Numbered from the stretch's first letter, positions 9,401 through 17,921 are shown. The stretch is DNA of 64,000 nucleotides from Photobacterium malacitanum (GCF_900185615.1 NZ_FYAK01000001.1:653701-717700); one strand, 5' to 3'. Translations and numbers: made by a program. Notes: generated by a model from the letters alone, not told the origin.

Positions 9401-9904
9401 CAAGCTGTTGAATCATTACGTGAAGGTAAAGAGCCAACACTTGATGACTTACTCAAACAGCAAGCTGAGGTAGAAATGCGTATTCCAGCATTGCTACCTG
9501 ATGATTATATTCCTGATATTAATACCCGCTTATCGCTCTATAAGCGTATTGCTAGTGCAACCAATGATAATGAACTTAATGAGATTAAAGTTGAGTTAAT
9601 TGATCGCTTTGGTTTATTACCAGAAGCAGCAACTAACCTATTAACAGTGAATAGTCTTAAACTCAAAGCTGCCATTATTGGAGTTAAGAAAATAGAGAGT
9701 AATGAAAAAGGTGGTTATTTTGAGTTTAAACAAGATGCAGCTATTAATCCTCAGTTCCTAGTCAGCTTACTGCAAACACAACCGCAGCATTTTAGAATGG
9801 AAGGACCAACCAAGCTTAAAATTGTATCGGAACAACCAGATCGTAAAAAGAGAATTAAATTCATTGAAGATCTGCTTAACCAATTTAGAGAAAATATGAT
9901 CTAA
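6443..9904 (+). CDS. mfd: Transcription-repair coupling factor Mfd
   Basis: Mfd (1153 residues, full length) is the ATP-driven translocase that removes RNA polymerase stalled at DNA lesions and recruits UvrA. The N-terminal third is the UvrB-like module (VFPDWETLPYDNFSPHQDIISERL). The polymerase-interacting domain is around 480-560 (GQPVVHIDHGIGRYQGL). The RecG-like translocase has Walker A GDVGFGKT at 634-641, the DEEH box at 735-738, TATPIPRT, and motif VI QLRGRVGRS. The C-terminal TRCF domain (LLPDDYIPDINTRLSLYKRI) is complete. It starts inside the PilZ gene, so translation is coupled, and it ends at a terminator. Confidence 0.98.
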   Translation: MTNKTLLSIPVPKKSGDNRYIGNLSGSALALSLAEIAAKHNGPILTVVADTQTALKLQPEITQFCDIDVHVFPDWETLPYDNFSPHQDIISERLARLYKMPTQKNGIILVPISTLLQRLTPQEFIHQHALIVKKDDRISLEKLRLQLEASGYRHVDQVMEHGEYASRGSLVDLFPMGSNAPYRIDFFDDEVDSIRQFDPENQRSTAEISTIDLLPAHEFPTDELAIENFRMRWRERFEARREPESIYQQVSKKIWPTGIEYWQPLFFDHTETLFDYLPSNALLVTLGDLEPAVDTFLHDAEYRYDQRRVDPLRPLLTPKELWLTKDEMFSGFKQLPRVRIQRDPIDDEKEGRYNPALTAVPAITINHQLKEPFAELRQFTEQFKGKIIFSVASEGRREALFDLLARIKLRPTVFDSLEAAMADKKAKHCLVIGAAENGFILEKPAVAFICESDLLGERIQQRRRNDKKTTVNADTIIRNLAELQLGQPVVHIDHGIGRYQGLQTLEAGGIKTEYVTLEYQDGAKLYVPVASLHLISRYSGGAEETAPIHKLGGEAWVKARRKAAEKVRDVAAELLEVYAMRELKPGFKFKLDRESYADFCTSFPYEETYDQALAINAVLSDMCQPKAMDRLVCGDVGFGKTEVAMRAAFVAVDNNKQVTVLVPTTLLAQQHFENFRDRFANTPIRVEVLSRFKTAKEQKQILADVEEGKIDILIGTHKLLNSSVNYHDLGLLVVDEEHRFGVRQKEKIKAIRADVDILTLTATPIPRTLNMAMSGMRDLSIIATPPARRLAIKTFVRQSDENIIREAILREISRGGQVYFLHNEVDSIEQTTADLAKLIPEARVTFAHGQMRERELEKIMGDFYHQRFNVLVCTTIIETGIDVPSANTIIMDRADNLGLAQLHQLRGRVGRSHHQAYAYLLTPHPKRMTKDAVKRLEAIASLEDLGAGFTLATHDLEIRGAGELLGDEQSGQIQSVGFSLFMEMLEQAVESLREGKEPTLDDLLKQQAEVEMRIPALLPDDYIPDINTRLSLYKRIASATNDNELNEIKVELIDRFGLLPEAATNLLTVNSLKLKAAIIGVKKIESNEKGGYFEFKQDAAINPQFLVSLLQTQPQHFRMEGPTKLKIVSEQPDRKKRIKFIEDLLNQFRENMI

Positions 9905-9912
9905 TACCAACT

Positions 9913-9939
9913 AACCCTAGACACTCGTCTAGGGTTTTT
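9913..9939 (+). terminator. Terminator of the PilZ-mfd operon
   Basis: Nine-bp perfect stem (AACCCTAGA and complement), six-base loop, then a T5 run, directly after the mfd stop. Confidence 0.9.
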
Positions 9940-9988
9940 CTTTAGTATTATTACCTTACCGACTATCACTTCATGGACCACTATTATC

Positions 9989-10540
9989 ATGAAACTTGAT
10001 TACCAACTTACCACATCGCGGCTTATTTTACGGCCATTTAAAACTGCGGATTTAAACGCCTTTTTTGAAGCTGTTAGTCAATCAGCGCCTTACCTGAAAC
10101 CTTGGTTAGAATGGTGTGATAGTGATTTTGACCAACAACAAGCCCATGAGTGGATAGCTGCTAGTCGTTTAAGTTGGCAACATGATTACAGTTATGAATT
10201 AGCCATTTTTGATCGTTTTAGTGACAATTTTGTAGGTACAGTTTCGCTTAGTGCGATTACGCCTTTATTTAATTCTGCCAATCTTGGCTATTGGATCAGC
10301 CACAGTTATCATCGCCAAGGTATGGCAACTGAAGCAAGTCTCGCTATTATTCAGTTTGGCTTTCAAATATTAGGTCTTACTCGACTAGAAATTATTACTC
10401 ATATTGATAACTACGCCAGTCAAAAGACCGCATTAGCTTGTAATGCTATTTTTGAATGCGAAGCAAGAAATCGTATTTTTTATAGAAATAAACCAATCAA
10501 TGGCTATGTGTATTCTCTGATACCACAAGATTTATATTAA
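9989..10540 (+). CDS. GNAT N-acetyltransferase, RimJ/RimL type
   Basis: A 183-residue acetyl-CoA-dependent acetyltransferase of the RimJ/RimL branch. It opens with the LTTSRLILRPFKTADLNAFFEAV pattern. The acetyl-CoA pyrophosphate-binding motif A is seen in YHRQGMATEASLAII (about residues 109-123), after the strand LGYWISHSY. A conserved Asn follows in THIDNYASQKTALACNAIFE. The family acetylates protein N-termini or small molecules; the substrate cannot be read from the sequence. The start ATG has no clear ribosome-binding site. It stands alone after the mfd terminator and before yecH. Confidence 0.85.
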   Translation: MKLDYQLTTSRLILRPFKTADLNAFFEAVSQSAPYLKPWLEWCDSDFDQQQAHEWIAASRLSWQHDYSYELAIFDRFSDNFVGTVSLSAITPLFNSANLGYWISHSYHRQGMATEASLAIIQFGFQILGLTRLEIITHIDNYASQKTALACNAIFECEARNRIFYRNKPINGYVYSLIPQDLY

Positions 10541-10637
10541 ACGTCATTATCAGCATTGATATTAGTATGTATCAATCTTTGATTCCCTCGTATCTGGTAA
10601 CATTACCGATTCTTTATTCAATAAATAGTTACTTATT

Positions 10638-10886
10638 ATGCACACTACAGCAAGCCGCCATGGTCACGATGTTCTCAACCTTATTGCCGATGCATCAACA
10701 CCTTTCACCCTTGAAACATTACACACCTATGTCGAACAACACTGGGGCTCCGATGTTCGCTTTCACACCTGTAAACTTAACGAGCTTTCATTAGATGCAT
10801 TGCTGACGTTTCTTTTATCTCGCAATAAGATCACTGTTAATGGTGATCAGTTACATACTAATAAAGATAATATTTGTCAGCATTAA
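10638..10886 (+). CDS. yecH: YecH-family putative metal-binding protein (DUF2492)
   Basis: An 82-residue protein that matches the YecH family: an N-terminal HGHDVLNLI block, a central VRFHTC block and the C-terminal CQH ending. The spaced His and Cys residues (SRHGHD, FHTC, ICQH) are the reason the family is predicted to bind metal; a function is not established. The family's usual length is about 80 residues. A second frame (10567-10794) overlaps it but does not resemble a protein and is a shadow. Confidence 0.85.
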   Translation: MHTTASRHGHDVLNLIADASTPFTLETLHTYVEQHWGSDVRFHTCKLNELSLDALLTFLLSRNKITVNGDQLHTNKDNICQH

Positions 10887-10947
10887 GACAACTATCGTTC
10901 AATTAGCATATACCCCAACTTATTTAATGGGTACTCAGCGCTGCTTT

Positions 10948-10980
10948 ACCAATATTTACTCGTCAATATTGGTTATATTT
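10948..10980 (+). terminator. Probable terminator of yecH
   Basis: Perfect 9-bp stem (ACCAATATT and complement) with an 8-base loop, followed by TATATTTT. The T run is interrupted, so termination may be partial. Confidence 0.5.
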
Positions 10981-11027
10981 TACATTTACAAATAAATTTT
11001 ATAGAACAGTTCTATATTACTAAGATC

Positions 11028-11063
11028 ACCACCTGTACGACAAATATTTGAAGTACAGGCGGT
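11028..11063. other. Hairpin between convergent yecH and virK/ybjX-family gene
   Basis: An 11-bp stem with one mismatch on plus (a G-U pair on minus) and a 14-base loop; plus-strand DNA beyond it is T-rich (TATTTCATTTTT). A separate perfect palindrome, TATAGAAC-A-GTTCTATA, lies at 11000-11016. They may be terminators or parts of an unannotated RNA. Confidence 0.4.
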
Positions 11064-11114
11064 ATTTCATTTTTCTGTCATGTCAAAAACAGCAAGCAGT
11101 AGAAGATGCTATGA

Positions 11115-12113
11115 TTAATCAATTTTAGTTATTATTTTTGAAATTTTCGTATCAAATAATAACTCTGCTTCTTCTAACCATTGATAACGTTTGGTATATA
11201 GCTTTCTTTTATTTCTATTTAAACTTTCTAAATCTTTTTTAGGAACCTCTAACGGTATTTTATAAAAATCACCATCAAAAACCTCTGCTCCATATTCTTG
11301 CCAATGACTATCATAATCAAAGGTAACGGCATTACGTTTACGACCAATATATCGCCAAGATTGATACATATGTGATTTATTACTTATCCCAAATAGCACT
11401 TTTAAATCTAAGCTGTGTGCAAGCATAATAGCAAATTCAAGAATCAATGCTTTTGGTCGAAGTCCATGGCACCCTTTTGTTAAGGCTTTTATTACATCAT
11501 TTCTATTTTCAACATCATGATTAGGTCCTTGTATAGAGCCTATATACATTGAACCTTGATATTCGGGGCTTAAATTCATTGTTATCATATAGATACGTTG
11601 ATTTTTATCATTCACTAAACGTAAACCTAACGCTCCTTCCCTATTTTGTCCCCGATCTAATATCAGTTTATATTTAGCTTCATTACGATCTTCTATTTCT
11701 AATACACAATAACCCTCATCTCGATAAATTAAGGGTAAATTAGACGAGAATAGCTCTGACATGCATTGAAAATGTTGAGTTACCGATGTAATTCTTTGCT
11801 TTTTATTCCAATTAACGCATAAATAAGGTTTAAATGGTTTTTTTACAATATGTGGATGTAACGCTAATATCACACTAAGATTGGGTGTTAAAAAAGTATT
11901 TATTAAGTGCTTTAAGCGTGAGTAATGCAAATAGCTCCATATTATAAATCGCGTATCTTTACGCTTTTTCTTCCATCCAGAAGATTTATAATTAAGACTA
12001 TTAGCAATATTTTTTATATTGTTAAAAAAACAATTATCAGAATTTAATTTATAGCTCGCATCAGTCAACTCCCCTTGATGAAGTAAATTTATATCATTAA
12101 GATTATTGTTCAT
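11115..12113 (-). CDS. VirK/YbjX-family protein (DUF535)
   Basis: A 332-residue protein of the VirK/YbjX family, whose members in enterics are linked to virulence and to resistance to membrane-acting peptides, with no known biochemistry. The core shows GALGLRLVN, MYIGSIQGPN, KGCHGLRPKALILEF, LFGISNKSHMYQSWRYIGRKRN, and FDYDSHWQEYGAEV, the GIS...SH and YD..W.E pattern of the family. It has no signal peptide or membrane helix and the C-terminus is basic. The gene is clearly more AT-rich than its neighbours and stands alone, which suggests horizontal acquisition (inference). Upstream DNA is also AT-rich. Confidence 0.85.
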   Translation of the reverse strand: MNNNLNDINLLHQGELTDASYKLNSDNCFFNNIKNIANSLNYKSSGWKKKRKDTRFIIWSYLHYSRLKHLINTFLTPNLSVILALHPHIVKKPFKPYLCVNWNKKQRITSVTQHFQCMSELFSSNLPLIYRDEGYCVLEIEDRNEAKYKLILDRGQNREGALGLRLVNDKNQRIYMITMNLSPEYQGSMYIGSIQGPNHDVENRNDVIKALTKGCHGLRPKALILEFAIMLAHSLDLKVLFGISNKSHMYQSWRYIGRKRNAVTFDYDSHWQEYGAEVFDGDFYKIPLEVPKKDLESLNRNKRKLYTKRYQWLEEAELLFDTKISKIITKID

Positions 12114-12396
12114 TTTCTATCTATCAACCTTATGCTTATAATTTCTTGTGAAAATAAACCACCATCACAATATTCAGAATAAGCATACTACAGTAACAAG
12201 AATTCAAATCAACTAGCAGAATAATATATAAAACGTCACTAACTTTTTTACGAATAGTTATGCTAACAATATGCTATAAAAACTAAAAAGATTGTATCTT
12301 CCACTTTAACATTTAATTCTTATATCGTTATTTCATACTGTTACTTCTGAAAGAGAATGATATTATTAATTAAATTTATTCAGTAAGGACACACTA

Positions 12397-12870
12397 GTGC
12401 CAAAAATTATTATTGCAGTGGTTATCGCTGCCGTGGTTGCGTTTTTTCTTTATCGCTCTTACAACAACAAACAAGCCGCACAAGAAAATATTAAGATTGG
12501 ACAGGAATTTCTAGCGGCAAACAAACTAAAACAAGGCGTACATACTACTGCCTCTGGTTTACAATATTTAGTATTACAACCAGGTACTGGTACTGAACAT
12601 CCAAAACCAACAGATACAGTAACAGTCCATTACCATGGTACATTAATTAATGGCACTGTATTTGATAGTTCAGTTGATCGTGGTGAGAAGATTTCATTCC
12701 CACTCAATCGAGTCATAAAAGGCTGGACAGAAGGCTTACAACATATGGTTGTTGGCGAAAAAATGCGTTTGTTTATTCCTGCAAATCTTGCTTATGGTAA
12801 TAATGGCGCAGGCAGCATTCCACCAGGTTCAGTACTGATCTTTGATGTTGAGCTATTTAAAATTAATTAA
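12397..12870 (+). CDS. FKBP-type peptidyl-prolyl isomerase, membrane-anchored
   Basis: A 157-residue prolyl isomerase. Residues 2-21 form an uncleaved or signal-like hydrophobic segment (IIIAVVIAAVVAFFLYR), so the enzyme is probably anchored with its catalytic part in the periplasm. A short linker is followed by a complete FKBP domain (about 48-157): TASGLQYLVLQPGTG, VTVHYHGTLINGTVFDSS, VIKGWTEGLQHMVVGEK, IPANLAYG and IPPGSVLIFDVEL. It starts with GTG at 12397, chosen because TAAGGA lies 7 bases before it. Family identity is sure; the clients are unknown. Confidence 0.92.
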   Translation: MPKIIIAVVIAAVVAFFLYRSYNNKQAAQENIKIGQEFLAANKLKQGVHTTASGLQYLVLQPGTGTEHPKPTDTVTVHYHGTLINGTVFDSSVDRGEKISFPLNRVIKGWTEGLQHMVVGEKMRLFIPANLAYGNNGAGSIPPGSVLIFDVELFKIN

Positions 12871-12882
12871 ATTATCAACAAA

Positions 12883-12935
12883 AACGCCAGTATGGAACTC
12901 TAGCCAAAGAGTTATAACCATACTGGCGTTTTTTA
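12883..12935. terminator. Bidirectional terminator between FKBP gene and ndh
   Basis: Thirteen-bp perfect stem (AACGCCAGTATGG and complement) enclosing a second 5-bp stem AACTC/GAGTT. A runs on the left and T runs on the right allow termination in both directions. Confidence 0.88.
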
Positions 12936-12962
12936 TTACTTAACTATTATTACACTAATCTA

Positions 12963-14252
12963 TTAGTGCAATTTCAAACTTGGGCGAAGTACACGGTTAA
13001 TTCGACTTACTAACATGATCAAACCAGTTTTAAACATTCCATGTAACGCCATTTGGTGCATACGATACAATGAAATGTAAACCATACGAGCAATACGACC
13101 TTCAACCATCATTGAACCCTTTGACAAGTTACCCATTAAGCTACCAACAGTCGAAAAACGGCTTAATGATACTAATGAACCATGGTCACTATAGATGTAA
13201 GGTTTTTGTTCGCGATCAGATAATTTAGCTACGATATTAGCAAAACAACGGCTTGCCATTTGGTGTGCAGCTTGCGCACGTGGTGGCACAAATGAACCAT
13301 CTTCCTGCACACATGACGCCAAATCACCAATAACATAAATGTTATCATCACGGGTTGTTTGCAGCGTTGGTTTTACCACTAACTGATTAATACGGTTAGT
13401 TTCAAGACCTGCAATATCTTTCATGAAATCAGGCGCTTTAATTCCTGCCGCCCACACCATAATTTGCGCAGGAATGTGTTCACCCTCTTTGGTGGTTAAA
13501 CCCGTTTCATCAGCCTTTGTTACCATCGTTGCGGTACGTACATTAACACCTAACTTAGTTAGCTCATTATGTGCCGCTTGAGAAATTCGTGGTGGTAAAG
13601 CTGGTAAAATACGCTCGCCAGCTTCAACTAAGTTGATGTTTAAACGGGAACTATCAAGATCACCAAAACCGTAGTTATGTAATTCTTGTACAGCATTATG
13701 TAACTCAGCAGAAAGCTCTACGCCCGTCGCGCCGGCACCAACAATCGCAATATCAACTGTTTTTTGGTCTTTGTTAGCATGTAACTTCATGAACTGGTTA
13801 TTCATTTCACTACGGAAACGGTGTGCCTGCTCTGGACTATCAAGGAAAATACAGTTATCACGTACCCCTTGAGTATTGAAATCATTTGATGTGGAACCAA
13901 TCGCCAATACTAGAATATCGTATTCCAACGAGCGCTCAGGTACTAATAATTCATTATGTTTGTCATATAATGCCGCTAACGTGATCGTTTTAGCATCGCG
14001 ATCAATGTCCTGCAATGAGCCCATTTGGAAATCAAATGAATGATTTTTAGCATGAGCACGATAACTAATTGCATCAACACCTGCGTCCAACGATCCTGTT
14101 GCAACTTCATGCAACAACGGTTTCCATAAGTGGCTTGCGCGACGATCAACTAATGTTACTTCAGCACGACGCTTACGGCCTAATGTACGACCCAATTTAG
14201 TGGCTAACTCTAAACCACCAGCACCACCACCAACAACGATAATACGCGTCAA
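12963..14252 (-). CDS. ndh: Type II NADH dehydrogenase Ndh
   Basis: Ndh (429 residues) is the single-subunit, non-proton-pumping NADH:quinone oxidoreductase. It starts with [20 protein letters not shown], the FAD-binding GxGxxG fold, and has a second dinucleotide fold [17 protein letters not shown] for NADH. The quinone-site signature AAHQMA is in [11 protein letters not shown], and the C-terminal basic amphipathic region serves membrane attachment. A TTG start at 14252 is chosen: GAGAGGAA lies 8 bases upstream and the protein then begins exactly like Vibrio Ndh. The 29 further codons to 14339 are not Ndh-like. A hairpin lies in the leader (14391-14413). Confidence 0.96.
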   Translation of the reverse strand: MTRIIVVGGGAGGLELATKLGRTLGRKRRAEVTLVDRRASHLWKPLLHEVATGSLDAGVDAISYRAHAKNHSFDFQMGSLQDIDRDAKTITLAALYDKHNELLVPERSLEYDILVLAIGSTSNDFNTQGVRDNCIFLDSPEQAHRFRSEMNNQFMKLHANKDQKTVDIAIVGAGATGVELSAELHNAVQELHNYGFGDLDSSRLNINLVEAGERILPALPPRISQAAHNELTKLGVNVRTATMVTKADETGLTTKEGEHIPAQIMVWAAGIKAPDFMKDIAGLETNRINQLVVKPTLQTTRDDNIYVIGDLASCVQEDGSFVPPRAQAAHQMASRCFANIVAKLSDREQKPYIYSDHGSLVSLSRFSTVGSLMGNLSKGSMMVEGRIARMVYISLYRMHQMALHGMFKTGLIMLVSRINRVLRPSLKLH

Positions 14253-14390
14253 GATAGCTTCCTCTCTATTTATATGATTTTTAAAAACTGACAAAGACTC
14301 AATTGCATAACAGTCTGATAATCGTAAATAATCAAGCATCTAGACCGCTAGGCGAAAAAGTATCTATATGTTTAAGTTCACGTACGTAGG

Positions 14391-14413
14391 CAGACGGATC
14401 TACGACCCGTCTG
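14391..14413 (-). other. Hairpin in the ycfP-ndh spacer
   Basis: Perfect 7-bp stem (CAGACGG and complement) with a 9-base loop, no T run on either strand. It lies between ycfP and ndh and could stabilise or process a joint mRNA. Confidence 0.4.
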
Positions 14414-14441
14414 TGATATGTAGGAGGTAATGGTTCCGTTG

Positions 14442-14981
14442 TTACTGCGCTTTAAACGCTTTTATTTTTTGTAGATGTTGCGAGATTTTTGTAAATTTAT
14501 GGGATTCATTTTCATCCCATATAATATCGTAAAATTGATCTAGCTCATCTTTTGTTTGCTGATTATCTAACACTTCATCATGAGTTGAAAGGATACAAAG
14601 GCAATTTCCTGTATTTTTTTTACGAAAATTTGTTACACACTTTGTCAAAATGTCCTCGTATTCTTCTGGACGGTCTATTTTTCCTTCCATATTATGCTCA
14701 GGGTGCAAGTTAGGATTAAACATTACTTGTTTTATACCTGATAAGAAGCCAATTCGTTCCGCCCAATACCCACCAAGACCAACACCACAAATGAGTGGCT
14801 GTTTATCATTACAGGTTTCTAGTAATTTATGCACTTCTTTCAATAAATGTTGCATATCATGCTTAGGATGCAGCGTACTATAATTTAGAAACCGAACATC
14901 AGAATCAATAAATTGTAATTGCAATACTTTTTCATGATTACCAGGGCTTGTAGAATCAAAACCATGTAAATAAATAATCAT
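14442..14981 (-). CDS. ycfP: YcfP, alpha/beta-hydrolase-fold protein (UPF0227)
   Basis: A 179-residue protein closely matching E. coli YcfP, with [10 protein letters not shown] at the start, [13 protein letters not shown], the nucleophile-elbow-like [16 protein letters not shown], and the [11 protein letters not shown] and [17 protein letters not shown] blocks. The fold is an esterase type, but the elbow reads G-V-G-L-G-G, lacking the usual Ser nucleophile, as in the family; no activity is known. GAGGGG lies 5 bases before the ATG. In E. coli nagZ sits between thiK and ycfP; it is missing here. Confidence 0.93.
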   Translation of the reverse strand: MIIYLHGFDSTSPGNHEKVLQLQFIDSDVRFLNYSTLHPKHDMQHLLKEVHKLLETCNDKQPLICGVGLGGYWAERIGFLSGIKQVMFNPNLHPEHNMEGKIDRPEEYEDILTKCVTNFRKKNTGNCLCILSTHDEVLDNQQTKDELDQFYDIIWDENESHKFTKISQHLQKIKAFKAQ

Positions 14982-15196
14982 TGTTGCCCCTCACTATCTA
15001 ATAATAATTTTACGTACTATCTATACCGATATAGCGAGGTTAAATCCATAATCTAAGTAGTGTTTTAACAAATTTAAAACAAAAACTATGATCTCGTCTA
15101 CAAAAAATTGCTCTTCAAGATAATAGCCATTACAACTCAAGTGTTTTTTTTAATAACTTACTTATTGTTTTTAAACAATATTATCTTATATATCAC

Positions 15197-16117
15197 TTAA
15201 TACTTATTAATGTATTCAATAAGTTGTAACTGTAATTGCGAAGCATATTGTAAATATTGTGGTTGATGCCAAACATCATAACCAACGTAATACCACAATA
15301 ATGCCAAATATTGGCACCACGGTTTCCAACCAATAACAGCTTGTAACCAGTCTTGTTTATTAAAATGTGTTTCTTTGTCAACCAACTGCCTATAGTCACA
15401 ATAATCACTTACAGCTAATTCATCATCGAGATCATTGGCAATAATTGTCATGGCTAAATCTAAACTCGGATCACCTGCAGCAGCATATTCCCAATCGATA
15501 ATTTTGACATCTTCCACCGTTGCCCCCTGCTTCGAACATGGCACAATAACGTTATAGCGCCCAAGATCAAAATGACAGCAACAATCAGCAAACGCTGTTG
15601 GTATCGCGTGATTTTGAAAGAAATTATAGATGGCGGTTAATTGCGGTGTTTTATGTTCAGTATTAATATGTTGCCAATAATGGTGTCCTCGTTGTTGAAT
15701 ATCTAGCCGCCAACAAGGTACTGGTAATTGATGCACTTTTGCCTGTAATTGACACAGTGCGGTATCAGAAAAATGGGGGGATGCTTCTATACCAGCAAGC
15801 CATTCAACAAACAATCCTACTACTTGCTCTGTTGATGAGTCAGTGTTAACAACCAATTGCAGTGGTTTAGGGGCTAAACCCGTCTCAGTGATCATTGTTA
15901 GTAAATCGTATTCATGTTGACGTTGAATACCAAATACATAAGCCGCTGTAGAAAATGGCCGCCATACATAATATTTGGTTTGCTTTGTTGAGCTATGAAA
16001 TAACTCGACTTTCCAACAGCGGTTAGTTAATCCTCCCGCTAACTTTGATGCTGAAACAAATTCAGTATCGGGTAAAGTCCGTAAAAGATCATGATTAAAA
16101 TGCACATGATCACTCAT
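15197..16117 (-). CDS. thiK: Thiamine kinase-like phosphotransferase
   Basis: A 306-residue APH/choline-kinase-fold protein in the position of E. coli thiK (ycfN), which phosphorylates thiamine for salvage. The nucleotide-binding loop region is KLAGGLTNRCWKVEL (about 25-40), the Brenner motif is CHFDLGRYNVI (catalytic Asp, then Asn), and the metal-binding Asp is in IIDWEYAAAGDPSLDLA. ATG at 16117 is preceded by GAGGAG at 8 bases; a GTG at 16132 is in frame but lies within that ribosome-binding site. Choline/aminoglycoside kinase activity cannot be excluded, but synteny with lpoB favours thiamine. Confidence 0.82.
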   Translation of the reverse strand: MSDHVHFNHDLLRTLPDTEFVSASKLAGGLTNRCWKVELFHSSTKQTKYYVWRPFSTAAYVFGIQRQHEYDLLTMITETGLAPKPLQLVVNTDSSTEQVVGLFVEWLAGIEASPHFSDTALCQLQAKVHQLPVPCWRLDIQQRGHHYWQHINTEHKTPQLTAIYNFFQNHAIPTAFADCCCHFDLGRYNVIVPCSKQGATVEDVKIIDWEYAAAGDPSLDLAMTIIANDLDDELAVSDYCDYRQLVDKETHFNKQDWLQAVIGWKPWCQYLALLWYYVGYDVWHQPQYLQYASQLQLQLIEYINKY

Positions 16118-16152
16118 ATTATTGCTCCTCACCCGATACCAATATGTCTAAA

Positions 16153-16746
16153 TTACCAAGCAGCACTGTTGGTTGCGGCAGCTTGTACAATTTGATCTTG
16201 GCCAGACCATTCAATCGTACCTGATTTTAAATCCATCAAACGCATTGTCATTTTATAATATGCCTGTTTACCGTTTGAGGTCGATTTCATAACCGTTGAT
16301 ACGTGTCCATACAGCATATATTGCGCGCCAACCATATTGCCAAATTGAATCGCTGTGCTTTGGTTAACAAAACGGTCATCTTGACTAAAATGTAATTGTT
16401 TACGCACCGCTTTAACACGCGCAGGATCAACAAAACGGAACTTACCTGAATCTTGAAGACGCTCACTGATCATTGCCGTTAAAGCGTTAGTATCAACATG
16501 ACTACGGGTCTGATTTTTTATACTATCAACCACAACAATCGGTTCGCCACTCGCTGTTATTGAGCGGATCGCAGCTGAAGCCAACATTTTATCGATCATT
16601 GATGATGATAATTTTTCTAAGTCACTAGCACCAAAATTTGTCACCGCACTTTCAATACCATGCAATCCACCACCGTAATTAATTGGTTGAGCACACCCGC
16701 CTAATAACGTTGCTGTTGCTAATAAGGCTATTACACTCTTTTTCAT
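16153..16746 (-). CDS. lpoB: Penicillin-binding protein activator LpoB
   Basis: LpoB is an outer-membrane lipoprotein that activates the peptidoglycan synthase PBP1B. The 197-residue protein has a lipobox LLGGC at residues 14-18 and then only a short linker, unlike E. coli, where the linker is long and Pro-rich. The globular domain follows (IVVVDSIKNQTRSHVDT, FRFVDPARVKAVRKQL, AQYMLYGHVSTVM, LMDLKSGTIEWSGQDQIVQAA). It sits between ycfL and thiK, as in E. coli. The short linker raises the question of how it reaches PBP1B through the peptidoglycan layer. Confidence 0.93.
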   Translation of the reverse strand: MKKSVIALLATATLLGGCAQPINYGGGLHGIESAVTNFGASDLEKLSSSMIDKMLASAAIRSITASGEPIVVVDSIKNQTRSHVDTNALTAMISERLQDSGKFRFVDPARVKAVRKQLHFSQDDRFVNQSTAIQFGNMVGAQYMLYGHVSTVMKSTSNGKQAYYKMTMRLMDLKSGTIEWSGQDQIVQAAATNSAAW

Positions 16747-16779
16747 TTTTATTACCTTTATAATGTTATCTACTGTTGC

Positions 16780-17175
16780 TTAATTTTGTGTATCATGCAT
16801 AACAATGCGGTATTGTGTCGCTGTTGTGGTCGGTGCCAATGCCTGCAGTGACAATCTTTGATTCGGTTGAATAACCAATGCTTGCGAGGTTGGTATCGAA
16901 TGACTGATCTCTAACCCCCTACTATCATACCAATAAAAACGATAGCTCAATGATATAGCTGCGTCAGTTTTATTGATGACATCAACAGATGCATGCAAAT
17001 AGCCATGCTGCAACTCTGTTTGTGAACGACTAAAATCAAGTTTATTGGCTAAGGCAGTATTACCAATCACAACATGGTGATTACCCTGCTCAAGACTAAT
17101 TCCAGGTATTGTTACGCCACTACACCCCGTAACCAGAATGGCTAACAATATCGATAACGCATATCTATACTTCAT
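16780..17175 (-). CDS. ycfL: YcfL-family lipoprotein (DUF1425)
   Basis: A 131-residue predicted lipoprotein with lipobox LVTGC (Cys about residue 18). The mature domain has a fibronectin-like beta pattern (LHASVDVINKTDAAISLSYRFYWYDSRGLEI, QRLSLQALAPTTTATQYRIVMHD), as in YcfL/DUF1425. It lies 33 bases upstream of lpoB, and the pair is conserved in enterics and vibrios, suggesting an envelope role with LpoB, although none is proven. A four-codon mini-frame (ATG at 17183 to TGA overlapping the ycfL ATG) precedes it. Confidence 0.85.
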   Translation of the reverse strand: MKYRYALSILLAILVTGCSGVTIPGISLEQGNHHVVIGNTALANKLDFSRSQTELQHGYLHASVDVINKTDAAISLSYRFYWYDSRGLEISHSIPTSQALVIQPNQRLSLQALAPTTTATQYRIVMHDTQN

Positions 17176-17263
17176 GCTAGATTCATATACTGCTAGGCTG
17201 CAGCCTCCTCAATTTGATAACCTATTTTATTAATACCCTATTATCAGTTTACTCAATAGCATC

Positions 17264-17324
17264 AAAAAAGCTTGAGCAAATCACCACTATTTATTATTTA
17301 GCAGTGTCATACTCAAGCTTTTTT
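17264..17324 (-). terminator. Terminator-like hairpin downstream of hinT
   Basis: Perfect 13-bp stem (AAAAAAGCTTGAG and complement) with a 35-base loop. On minus a T run follows the stem, so it can end hinT before ycfL; the large loop makes its efficiency uncertain. Confidence 0.55.
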
Positions 17325-17368
17325 ATCAACGTATTTGATTACAGCTTTGTGCTAGCAATTATCAATGA

Positions 17369-17719
17369 TTAACTGACAACCATTGGGCCTAATGGACGAC
17401 CGCCTAATAGGTGCATATGAATATGGTAAACTTCTTGACCACCAAAAGGATTGCAATTTACAATCAAACGGTAACCATCTTCAGCAATCCCTTCACTTTG
17501 TGCAAGTTTACGTGCAACGGTAAACATACGTCCCATCATTAATTCATCTTCTACTTCAACGTCATTTACTGTTGGCAGCAATTTATTTGGAATAATAAGA
17601 ATATGGCTTGGCGCACGTGGGTTTATATCACGAAATGCCGTGACTAGTTCATCTTGATATAAAACGTCTGCTGGTATTTCTTTGCGAATGATTTTACTAA
17701 AAATAGTTTCTTCAGCCAT
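17369..17719 (-). CDS. hinT: HIT-family purine nucleoside phosphoramidase HinT
   Basis: HinT (116 residues) hydrolyses AMP-lysine and other nucleoside phosphoramidates. The catalytic HIT triad is present as [16 protein letters not shown] near the C-terminus, and the N-terminus [24 protein letters not shown] matches E. coli HinT. ATG at 17719 is used: GGAG lies 6 bases before it, whereas the in-frame ATG at 17731 has no ribosome-binding site. First gene of the hinT-ycfL-lpoB-thiK-ycfP-ndh series. Confidence 0.96.
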   Translation of the reverse strand: MAEETIFSKIIRKEIPADVLYQDELVTAFRDINPRAPSHILIIPNKLLPTVNDVEVEDELMMGRMFTVARKLAQSEGIAEDGYRLIVNCNPFGGQEVYHIHMHLLGGRPLGPMVVS

Positions 17720-17894
17720 ATCTGACTCCATTAAATAATCAGCTTAAATAAATTCTTGGTTTAGTATGCGCTACCAACGCCTACAGAGCAATATTGAACA
17801 CTGTTTTAAACTATTTTTTTCGCTGCTCATTTCATCTTTTACCGTTAATTTTGCAACAACTGTCAAAATATTCACCAATGTCGCTCTTAAACAG

Positions 17895-17921
17895 TCAAGA
17901 TTTTGAAGTTCACGTCGATAG
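17895..17921 (+). promoter_or_regulatory. Candidate sigma-28 (FliA) promoter of the chemoreceptor gene
   Basis: TCAAGATT, exactly 11 bases, then GTCGATAG, against the FliA consensus TAAAGTTT-N11-GCCGATAA (6 of 8 in each half). It lies about 150 bases upstream of the chemoreceptor start, in an otherwise gene-free 350-base region shared with divergent hinT. Confidence 0.6.

Noticed and set aside
12353..12371. Fur-box-like sequence before the FKBP gene (13 of 19 positions)
   Set aside because: AT-rich DNA reaches such scores by chance, the right half is poor, and the gene has no iron link.
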